Source of the DNA: Balneolaceae bacterium
Lineage (GTDB): Bacteria > Bacteroidota > Rhodothermia > Balneolales > Balneolaceae
Reading direction: 5' to 3'
Assembly: GCA_007123985.1 (NCBI GenBank)
Contig: SLGA01000051.1
Location: forward strand, 1-5,389
DNA length: 5,389 bases
Within the stretch, counting starts at the first letter, position 1. Every line of letters starts with the position of its first letter. The notes below the pieces were generated by a model, which was given only the letters and a program-made list of their open reading frames with translations, ran no database searches and was not told the origin of the DNA. A program made the position numbers and the translations under genes. Positions 1-5,095 of this stretch are shown here, piece by piece.

Positions 1-33
1 AAAGAATTGAAATTTTGAATTTGTATACGAAAA

Positions 34-58
34 TTCCCCTCCTTAGGAAGGAGGGGAA
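34..58. terminator. Perfect GC-rich palindrome, possible terminator or dispersed repeat
   Basis: An 11-bp perfect inverted repeat (34-44 with 48-58) closes on a 3-base loop. Its arms carry CCCCTCCTT and AAGGAGGGG. Read on the minus strand the stem is followed by TTTT (complement of 30-33), as in an intrinsic terminator. Read on the plus strand it is followed by AAACC, without a T-run. No minus-strand gene ends here, so it may instead end a transcript coming from the left, or be a dispersed palindrome of the kind common between genes in Bacteroidota-type genomes. The hairpin is certain as sequence; its role is inferred. Confidence 0.5.
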
Positions 59-109
59 ACCTTGAATTTACTATAAATTGAAACTGAAAACTGTTGTAGC
101 AAGTAAGCC

Positions 110-610
110 ATGCCATCAACCTATCAAGCCCCCGACGGCACCTCCGTCGGACATATTCACCTGAAAGTTACCGACCTTGAGAGAGCCTTAAAGTTCTACC
201 GAGATTTGCTCGGTTTTGAGCAGACCACCATGTATGGAGATCAGGCCGCATTTTTGGCGGCCGGCGGTTACCATCATCATATAGGATTGAATACGTGGCA
301 CAGTAGAGGTGGGGCACCCGCTCCTCTAAGCAGTCCGGGATTGTATCACACCGCATTTCTGTATCCAACCCGAAAAGATCTGGCCATCATTCTAAAACGA
401 TTAATCGATGAGGGCTATCCTATCAGCGGGGCCAGTGATCACGGAGTTTCGGAAGCAATCTATCTACAGGATCCGGATGGAAATGGTGTAGAGTTATACC
501 GGGATCGCCCCAGAGAAGAATGGGAATATACCGACGATGGCTCCGTGAAAATGGTTACCGAGCCGCTGGATCTGGAAAGCTTGTTGAAGGAACTTGAGCA
601 TGAAAAATGA
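110..610 (+). CDS. VOC family protein (glyoxalase / catechol 2,3-dioxygenase-like)
   Basis: This is a 166-residue single-domain vicinal-oxygen-chelate protein, similar in style to the CatE-type family. VOC enzymes bind a divalent metal and act on small substrates such as catechols, glutathione adducts or antibiotics; the substrate here cannot be told. Two beta-alpha-beta-beta-beta modules are visible. The first starts with GHIHLKVTDLERALKFYRDL (residues 14-33). The second starts with GLYHTAFLYP (77-86) and ends with LQDPDGNGVELYRDRP (119-134). Likely metal ligands are H17, H80 and E128; a His cluster at 55-57 lies in the GYHHHIGLNTW strand. The tail from about 135 is acidic and helical. The protein is cytoplasmic, with no signal peptide. 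No strong Shine-Dalgarno precedes the ATG. The gene is richer in G+C than the Rnk gene downstream. Its stop overlaps a possible former start of the decayed pirin gene, so the two may once have formed an operon. The family is secure; the reaction is unknown. Confidence 0.93.
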   Translation: MPSTYQAPDGTSVGHIHLKVTDLERALKFYRDLLGFEQTTMYGDQAAFLAAGGYHHHIGLNTWHSRGGAPAPLSSPGLYHTAFLYPTRKDLAIILKRLIDEGYPISGASDHGVSEAIYLQDPDGNGVELYRDRPREEWEYTDDGSVKMVTEPLDLESLLKELEHEK

Positions 611-1073
611 TTCGCATCTCCAAAGTTAATATCCTCAGAAAAATAAGTCGCTGACCTTTTACATCACTATTTTACCTTTAGGACGGGCGCTGAAAGAGTC
701 CGATGATCACGGCATTGCCCAGATTGGGAGACTGGAACAATCCCCGCTTGTAGCAGGTGCTCTGATGCCGATGCACATGTATCAAAATGAATAGAATTTA
801 TCGTACTTGTGGAAAGAAGCCTTGAATTACAAAGACAGTGATGAAAATGATTTAGGTATCCACAACACGTAATTCATGTTGATGAATACCGGAAACGGAA
901 TCAAATAGAAGGAAGGTGCTTGAGAGGGCGGTGAAACCGTTGTAATGGGAGATTTGATCGTAATTAAAGAAGAGTAGTTGGATCTGACAAGTAATGAAGA
1001 TTCCGACCTGATCTTTTTTATGCTTCATTAGACCCAAATATACAAACAGATGTATCTTTTCTTCATTCAATAA
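600..1073 (+). pseudogene. Decayed pirin-family protein gene
   Basis: One plus-strand frame carries recognisable pirin segments through multiple stops. They include LGRALKESDDHGIAQIGRLE (from 678), then MPMHMYQNE, LSYLWKEALNYKDSDEN (798-848), FMLMNTGNGIK (873-905), and a C-terminal piece GGETVVMGDLIVIKEE (927-974) followed by LDLTSNEDSDLIFFML (978-1025). Intact pirins are bicupin proteins of about 230-300 residues, some with metal-dependent quercetinase activity. Here the second cupin start and interdomain region are missing between about 905 and 927. In-frame stops lie at 627, 792, 870, 906, 921, 975 and 1029. The 600 start (overlapping the VOC stop by 11 bases) is only the in-frame ATG and may not be original. 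No frameshift is needed to read the remains. The family call rests on the DEILSYxWKG-like, HKDS-like and MLMNAGxG-like motifs as I know them from pirins. A 72-residue open frame on the opposite strand (852-1070) is an antisense shadow. Confidence 0.82.
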
Positions 1074-1111
1074 AGACTAAATAAATAATAACATTAAACA
1101 TACAGATCGTC

Positions 1112-1522
1112 ATGAGCCCTATACTTTTAACAAAACTTGATCACACAAGAATTAAGAAAAGCATTAAAACAGCCTTGAGCGAAAGAACAATCACTCAAAA
1201 AGAAGTCGATGGTTTACTTCATGAAATAAATTCGGCACAACTTGTTGAATCTTATGAAATACCTGCTGATATCGTTACTATGAACTCGATTGTAAAACTA
1301 CAATTTTTGGAACTAACTAAAGAGATCCAAATTCAGATAGTTTATCCGGAAGATGCTGATTCAGCCAACAATAAGATTTCAATTTTTTCACCGATTGCAA
1401 CTGCGTTGATTGGTTATAAAACAGGTGATGAAATCGAATGGTTTGTACCGGCCGGTTTAACGAAAATGAAAATTATGAAAATCATTTATCAACCTGAGAA
1501 GGTGGGTGAATTCCAATTTTGA
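1112..1522 (+). CDS. rnk: Rnk-type nucleoside diphosphate kinase regulator (GreA/GreB C-terminal fold)
   Basis: The 136-residue protein has the same length as E. coli Rnk. Rnk is related to the GreA/GreB transcript-cleavage factors, carries a short helical N-terminus instead of the long Gre coiled coil, and contacts RNA polymerase. Its effect on nucleoside diphosphate kinase gave the name. Residues 1-45 look like two short helices. From about 50 comes the FKBP-like GreAB C-terminal domain, with IPADIVTMNSIVKL (50-63), IVYPEDAD (76-83), SIFSPIATALIGYKTGDEIEW (90-110) and YQPEKVGEF (126-134). The sequence is cytoplasmic. The gene is AT-rich, stands 38 bp past the pirin remnant and 181 bp before dps, and shows no clear Shine-Dalgarno, so the start rests on match to Rnk length. 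Whether it keeps the acidic tip needed for a Gre-like action is unclear; Rnk usually lacks cleavage activity. Confidence 0.92.
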   Translation: MSPILLTKLDHTRIKKSIKTALSERTITQKEVDGLLHEINSAQLVESYEIPADIVTMNSIVKLQFLELTKEIQIQIVYPEDADSANNKISIFSPIATALIGYKTGDEIEWFVPAGLTKMKIMKIIYQPEKVGEFQF

Positions 1523-1703
1523 TTGAACCGATTAACATTAACCTAACAGAAGTGTAAAAATTTATCAGAGCTTAAAACAAATTCTCAGTAAAAAACAGGA
1601 CGATTTCTTATCAAATGTCAATGGTAATGGTTGGTTGATTCTCTAACTTATTAAATAAACAAATAACGAATCGAAGAGAAAATAATAACGACGGAAAATA
1701 CCT

Positions 1704-2198
1704 ATGAATACAACAGAAGAAAGAGTAAAAGAGGAAGTAAATATTGGAATTAGCACTGAAAACCGGGAAGCAATTGCGAACGCACTTTCCAACGTGTTAG
1801 CTGACAGCTACGTATTGTATCTGAAAACACATAACTACCATTGGAATGTAACCGGAAAATTATTTCATTCACTGCACGCGCAGTTTGAAGAGCAGTACTC
1901 CGAACTGGCTGTAGCGGTTGATGTGATCGCAGAGAGAATTCGGGCAATTGGATTCAGAGCTCCAGGAACGTTTAAAGAGTATAGTGAGCTGACATCCATC
2001 GAGGAAGATGCCGATCAGCCGGATGCAATGGAAATGGTTCGGAGGCTGGCGTTAAGTAACGAACAAGTTCTTCGAACTGCCCGGGAAGCTTTAAAGCCAG
2101 CACAAAAGGGTGAAGATGAAGCCACGATTGATCTGCTTACACAACGATTAAATATCCACTCTAAAGCAGCCTGGATGCTTCGAAGTCATCTGGAATAG
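1704..2198 (+). CDS. dps: Dps family ferritin-like DNA-protection protein
   Basis: This is a 164-residue four-helix-bundle Dps. Such proteins form 12-subunit shells that oxidise Fe(II), usually with hydrogen peroxide, store the iron, and protect DNA from oxidative and starvation damage in the cytoplasm. The Dps signature is complete: KTHNYHWNVTG (41-51), LHAQFEEQY (57-65) and AVDVIAERIRAIG (71-83). Inter-subunit ferroxidase ligands H46, H58, D73 and E77 match the spacing of E. coli H51, H63, D78 and E82, and the conserved Trp after the first His is W47. Residues 1-20 form a charged N-terminal extension with K9 and several Glu, so DNA binding through this tail is uncertain. The C-terminus is short and ends at the last helix. 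The gene stands alone, with a 181-bp AT-rich leader in which I see no OxyR or PerR box, and is followed 29 bp later by a strong terminator. Confidence 0.97.
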   Translation: MNTTEERVKEEVNIGISTENREAIANALSNVLADSYVLYLKTHNYHWNVTGKLFHSLHAQFEEQYSELAVAVDVIAERIRAIGFRAPGTFKEYSELTSIEEDADQPDAMEMVRRLALSNEQVLRTAREALKPAQKGEDEATIDLLTQRLNIHSKAAWMLRSHLE

Positions 2199-2227
2199 GC
2201 AATTCATAAATTCCTGACTCATATTTT

Positions 2228-2259
2228 AAAAGCCTGTGATATCATCACAGGCTTTTTTT
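2228..2259 (+). terminator. Intrinsic terminator of dps
   Basis: A perfect 10-bp stem, AGCCTGTGAT (2231-2240) with ATCACAGGCT (2244-2253), has a 3-base loop and runs into seven T (2253-2259). The A-tract 2228-2230 extends the pairing. It lies 29 bp after the dps stop. On the other strand the stem is followed by four T, so it may also stop transcripts arriving from the minus-strand cupin gene at 2503. Confidence 0.93.
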
Positions 2260-2502
2260 ATAGAGGTATGTAGGGGTGTTTCTTTAAAGACGTAAGTTAC
2301 GATCACCGTGTTTTGAAGAAGCTAACAGCACCCTTTTTCCCGACAAATAGTGAAAGAAGAAAACCACAAAACGGGCTGGAAACAACGAGCACATTGGGTA
2401 CCTGGCAAAAATAGAAATCCCGTGAACATACAAGCCCACTGGAATTTAGGAGTCGGTGCGTAAGCCATAAAACCATTGGCAAAGAAATGCCCTGTTCTTA
2501 TC
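2260..2502. other. Spacer between convergent genes, no supported gene
   Basis: This 243-bp stretch separates dps from the small cupin gene. On the minus strand an ATG-initiated open frame of 57 codons (2303-2476) begins 26 bp past the cupin stop. Its conceptual product is rich in Leu, Phe, Cys and Ser, matches no family I know and has no visible Shine-Dalgarno. Several plus-strand frames contain Trp-rich fragments (for example AHWVPGKNRNPVNIQAHW) that could be debris of a lost gene, but I cannot name it. Confidence 0.4.
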
Positions 2503-2820
2503 TCAGATACTGTTGGCGTTGGTTTCGCCCTGTGTTAAAATACAAAGACTATCCTCGCTTGCTTCTACAGAATGTGTAATTTCAATCGGGATTTCCACTT
2601 CGTCATATTTCATAAGTTTCACAACTCTGCTTTTCTCTATGTAAATCACAGCTCCTTCCAACACTGTTAATTTTGATTCAATGTGAGCTTTATGATCTTT
2701 TAAAATCATTCCTTTTTTGAATCCCATCATGAGAACTTTGTAGCCTGAACCATGATGAAGTGACTTTGCAACGGGATTTTCCGATGATTCTAACTCTTTT
2801 TTTAAATCTTTGATTATCAT
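2503..2820 (-). CDS. Small single-domain cupin protein
   Basis: The 105-residue cytoplasmic protein is essentially one cupin barrel. The first cupin motif is degenerate: GMILKDHKAHIESKLTVLEG (residues 37-56 region), with H43 and H46 three apart instead of the usual HxH, possibly E48, and the closing Glu-Gly. The second motif is around YDEVEIPIEITHSVEA (72-87), with P78 and H83 but no final Asn. Residues 1-22 are a charged helix ahead of the barrel. Metal binding through H43, H46 and H83 is plausible but not certain. Small cupins of this kind act as isomerases, dioxygenases or sensors, and nothing here selects among these. The start follows an A-rich leader (AAAAGAAACGT) of the type seen in Bacteroidota; no closer ATG would keep the barrel whole. 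The gene stands 144 bp downstream of the DUF6448 gene on the same strand. Confidence 0.78.
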   Translation of the reverse strand: MIIKDLKKELESSENPVAKSLHHGSGYKVLMMGFKKGMILKDHKAHIESKLTVLEGAVIYIEKSRVVKLMKYDEVEIPIEITHSVEASEDSLCILTQGETNANSI

Positions 2821-2964
2821 ACGTTTCTTTTTTTTGGAAAGTCGTTTGTGTGTCTGTTTTTATCCTTCTTCAACCTTAAATGCATTTCAAGCATTATTTA
2901 AGCCATAAATCTTGTTCAATTCAATCTGATTCATTTTTTCCGGTAAACTTACTTTCCAGAAAGC

Positions 2965-3573
2965 TTAATTATGAGCTGCTCCATGCTCAATAATATTATG
3001 AATGGCAGCTATGGTATGGGTGTAATCAACATACGCTTCTACAAATGCTCTGCCTTCAGCAACCGAATGATTTTTTACTTTATCCAGTTCAGCTACTTTT
3101 TCATACTTTTCCCGAACAACACTGTTTAAATGATTATCCAATTTGATAATGAAATCTTCAATATTATCATCCAGAAGTGCACGATCAGTCATTTGAATAA
3201 TCTGTATTGTGCTACCCGCCGGTTTTAACCCGGTAAAAGGTGCACCCTCTGTTTCCCGGTGTAAACGTACAAGGGTTTCAAAGAAATGCTTCTCAACAAT
3301 TTCATAGATCTCATAATCACCGTCTTTCAATGCATAGGTTTTACTGAATAATGAAGTGATTTCGCTCTCCTGTTCTTCGGTAATCCATTTCAGAACTAAA
3401 TCAACATTATTGTTTTTCAGAGCTTCAACAGCATCCTTAATTACAGGACCATCATACGAGTCGCAATGAGCTGAGGCGGTTTGCAAACTTAATATAAGTA
3501 TGCATGATGTTAGTACAACTACAATACCTGCTTTCAAACCATTGCCTTGAGTTTTATATGCTTGAATATCCAT
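2965..3573 (-). CDS. Exported DUF6448 family protein with His-Cys-Asp mature N-terminus
   Basis: This 202-residue protein has a signal peptide: a basic start with K14, a hydrophobic core at 16-30, and a predicted signal peptidase I site TASA|HCDS after residue 35. The mature part is largely helical. It has the features I associate with DUF6448: HCDSYDGPV (36-44), a repeat-like stretch VEALKNNNVDLVLKWITEEQ (49-68), HFFETLVRLHRETEGAPFTGLKPAG (96-120) and a C-terminal helix with H186, H192, H197 and H201. The function of the family is unknown to me. The export signal puts it in the periplasm or outside the cell, and the His content suggests metal binding. The exposed HCD N-terminus recalls mature nickel superoxide dismutase, but the hook cysteine at position 6 is Asp here and overall similarity is not evident. 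The gene has its own 274-bp upstream region, containing a TATAAT (complement of 3625-3630) that could be a -10 box but has no good partner. Family call fairly sure; function open. Confidence 0.85.
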   Translation of the reverse strand: MDIQAYKTQGNGLKAGIVVVLTSCILILSLQTASAHCDSYDGPVIKDAVEALKNNNVDLVLKWITEEQESEITSLFSKTYALKDGDYEIYEIVEKHFFETLVRLHRETEGAPFTGLKPAGSTIQIIQMTDRALLDDNIEDFIIKLDNHLNSVVREKYEKVAELDKVKNHSVAEGRAFVEAYVDYTHTIAAIHNIIEHGAAHN

Positions 3574-3847
3574 GTTGATTTGATTTTATTCGAAAGAACG
3601 TTCACCATGCAACTATAGTAAGCAATTATAATGAGTTCGGTATTGCACAATTATGTGAGTTTGCTACAACAATCACACATTTTCTGGTTTCGTTAGATTT
3701 GCTCCAGAACGGCAGTGAGTTTCTTGAAGTAGTAAGAGGAAAGGAATGGTAAGCTATTCAAATACCCAATAGAAGTACCACAGCGCCTTTAAAAAGCAAC
3801 TCCGTGACGCTGTGGTTTTCCCATAATTTTTGCTGAACCTTTCAGGC
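3574..3847. other. Spacer upstream of the DUF6448 gene, with hairpin
   Basis: This spacer must hold the promoter of the minus-strand DUF6448 gene and the 3' end of the exported cupin transcript. On the plus strand a frame stays open for 57 codons up to a TAA at 3750-3752, without an ATG. Its last part reads like a protein end (FLVSLDLLQNGSEFLEVVRG), and a hairpin at 3777-3816 follows. It may be the tail of a lost plus-strand gene, but the length is within chance for this composition. Confidence 0.3.
3777..3819 (+). terminator. Possible terminator hairpin
   Basis: A 9-bp perfect stem, ACCACAGCG (3777-3785) with CGCTGTGGT (3808-3816), encloses a 22-base loop and runs into TTTT on the plus strand. 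It lies 31 bp past the stop of the minus-strand cupin gene, where a terminator is expected, but the minus-strand reading has no T-run after the stem. The large loop also makes it weaker than the dps terminator. Confidence 0.4.
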
Positions 3848-4333
3848 TCAACGTTCAGTTAGGCGCGGATCATCTTCCGGGTTGATGTACTCAATACCCC
3901 AGGGCCCGTTTCCATGAAGCTGAATGATGGTTCTCTCCTCTACATAACCGAACATTGGTTCGCCGGGTGGCATAATTGCCAATCCGCCAACAGGCAGTGC
4001 TCTGGTCTGATCCGGATCATACACATCCCCGTGTGCAAAGTGGAAAGTTCCCTCAAGTACTGTTACTCGTTCATATTCAGGGTGGATATGCGGCCTGACG
4101 ATATATCCAGGCTCTAGTTTAATACGAAATGTAAAAGGTTCAGTACTTGAAAGATCACCTTCAATAAATGCGATGCTTGCCCCTTCACCCATTGAGGCAA
4201 CCGGGCCCCATTCCAGCTCATCAGGCGTTAGCATCAGGTGATTGTTGTGCCACTGCTGTGCTGCTGCCGGTCCGCACAACAGGATCAGCAGAGCGAATAA
4301 GGTAAACATAAGACGTGATGTTTTTTCTCTCAT
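3848..4333 (-). CDS. Exported cupin-domain protein
   Basis: This gene encodes a periplasmic single-cupin protein of 161 residues from the preferred start. A start four codons upstream (4345) is possible, but the purines GGAGG at 4339-4343 sit five bases before the ATG at 4333 and overlap the upper ATG, so 4333 is preferred. Residue numbers below count from the longer form. A signal peptide is clear: RLMFTLFALLILLCGPAAAQQ, cut near A29. Motif 1 is canonical, G80-x5-H86-x-H88-x3-E92-x6-G99. Motif 2 is G120-x5-P126-x-G128 but has Met at 131 where the fourth metal ligand His is expected. The end, QLHGNGPWGIEYINPEDDPR (142-161), is typical of a family of exported small cupins often found as lone genes. 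Metal binding by H86, H88 and E92 is likely; the reaction is unknown. The gene is richer in G+C than its surroundings and is alone in its transcription unit. Confidence 0.9.
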   Translation of the reverse strand: MREKTSRLMFTLFALLILLCGPAAAQQWHNNHLMLTPDELEWGPVASMGEGASIAFIEGDLSSTEPFTFRIKLEPGYIVRPHIHPEYERVTVLEGTFHFAHGDVYDPDQTRALPVGGLAIMPPGEPMFGYVEERTIIQLHGNGPWGIEYINPEDDPRLTER

Positions 4334-4338
4334 CGTTT

Positions 4339-4343
4339 CCTCC
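4339..4343 (-). promoter_or_regulatory. Shine-Dalgarno deciding the cupin start
   Basis: On the minus strand GGAGG is followed after five bases (AAACG) by the ATG at 4333. It overlaps the alternative upstream ATG at 4345, which itself has only AT-rich sequence before it. This favours the shorter protein and is one of the few strong ribosome binding sites in the window. Confidence 0.7.
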
Positions 4344-4345
4344 AT

Positions 4346-4637
4346 TTATTTATTGGTAAGAAATGAACCTGCATCATCCCGCCTCTACGACAAGATGCTC
4401 TATCGCAGGCTTCCCCCGGCTCCATTCTCTCTCAGCCGGAGATACAAGGTTTAAATACGTTAGATTTTTTGAAAACATCAAATTGGTGGTTAAAAACGCG
4501 GTTATTTTCAGCGAGTACCACAAAATTTGTAGATTTGTGAAGGTTTTTGCTGTGGATAAAAGCTCTTGGGCAGCTGCACTTGAAATCAAATGAGGATCTG
4601 AACTGATGAGCAGGAAGAATGTTGTCAGGTTACTGAT
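4346..4637. other. Upstream region of exported cupin, with a GC-rich patch
   Basis: No gene is supported here. A patch at about 4377-4446 is visibly more GC-rich than the AT-rich flanks. It contains short inverted repeats (CCGGCT 4416-4421 with AGCCGG 4434-4439; CCTGC 4370-4374 with GCAGG 4405-4409). Open frames of about 70 codons exist on both strands (4363-4593 plus, 4374-4589 minus), but neither resembles a family I know and they overlap each other. The promoter of the cupin gene must lie here; I could not pick it out. Confidence 0.4.
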
Positions 4638-5063
4638 TTATTTTAAGTTGACTGTGAGTACAAGCAAATCTTTAGAAAGTTTTGAAACATCTTTTAGATC
4701 TTCTGTAAAATCAATTGAGTAAGAATATTCTCCTTGGTTTAGAGGTGTTTCTCAAACATAATTAATAGGCTTCCGGACAATAGTATATGTTTTAGTAGTA
4801 ACAATTAAATGCGTATATCTGTTAGCTAATTCAACTGACATAAATTCATTGTAATGCCCACTGCCAACGAAACCAAAATTAATATCAGTTGGATCAACTG
4901 TGCTGCTGTCGGGAAACATCGCCAAAAAAAATATCGGAAGTTATATACTCAATAGTGAATGTGTATCGTCCAAATGAAATCTTGGTACTTACCCAAGTAG
5001 TGTGTCTGTTTTTCTTCTTATGAGGCTGGTCCACTTAGCAGTAAATTTTTCAAATAATTTCAT
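4638..5063 (-). pseudogene. Broken small gene of unknown function
   Basis: A minus-strand gene of about 142 codons can be pieced together. It starts MKLFEKFTAKWTSLIRRKTD at ATG 5063 and hits TAA at 4989-4991. Coding-like sequence continues in another frame, STKISFGRYTFTIEYITSDI (about 4930-4989), then returns to the first frame after an eight-base homopolymer (A8 at 4924-4931 on the plus strand). It goes on as FPDSSTVDPTDINFGFVGSG, meets a TGA at 4752-4754, and ends with GEYSYSIDFTEDLKDVSKLS and a TAA at 4638. At least two frameshifts and one nonsense mutation are needed to explain this. The reconstructed protein alternates strand-like segments, suggesting a beta-rich fold. I do not recognise the family. 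It lies 32 bp after the DUF3667-like gene on the same strand and may have shared its transcript. No duplicate is in the window. Confidence 0.6.
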
Positions 5064-5095
5064 TACTACTTGATGATTTTATTGATTATGGAATT

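Noticed and set aside
621..628. Bacteroidota-type -7 box (TAACTTTG) on the minus strand
   Set aside because: There is no -33 TTG at suitable spacing and no minus-strand gene downstream.
852..1070. Minus-strand open frame of 72 codons
   Set aside because: It lies antisense to the pirin remnant, whose plus-strand translation has recognisable motifs; the minus product resembles nothing.
600..1073. Stop-codon recoding (selenocysteine, pyrrolysine or reassigned TAG) in the pirin frame
   Set aside because: All three stop codons occur, the middle of the protein is missing, and neighbouring genes read normally with standard stops.
1750..1947. Minus-strand open frame inside dps
   Set aside because: It is a shadow of the dps coding sequence, as is the minus-strand frame at 168-368 inside the VOC gene.
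3625..3650. Sigma-70-like promoter for the DUF6448 gene
   Set aside because: TATAAT is present, but the nearest TTG-containing -35 candidate is only 14 bases away, so it is mentioned only as a possible -10.
3840..3870. Integron attC-like GTTAGGC next to the cupin stop
   Set aside because: Only one core-like heptamer is present, it lies in the coding end of the cupin, and no matching partner core or integrase is in the window.
4363..4593. Overlapping open frames on both strands upstream of the cupin
   Set aside because: They overlap almost fully on opposite strands, lack ribosome sites and family resemblance, and cross a patch of changed base composition.
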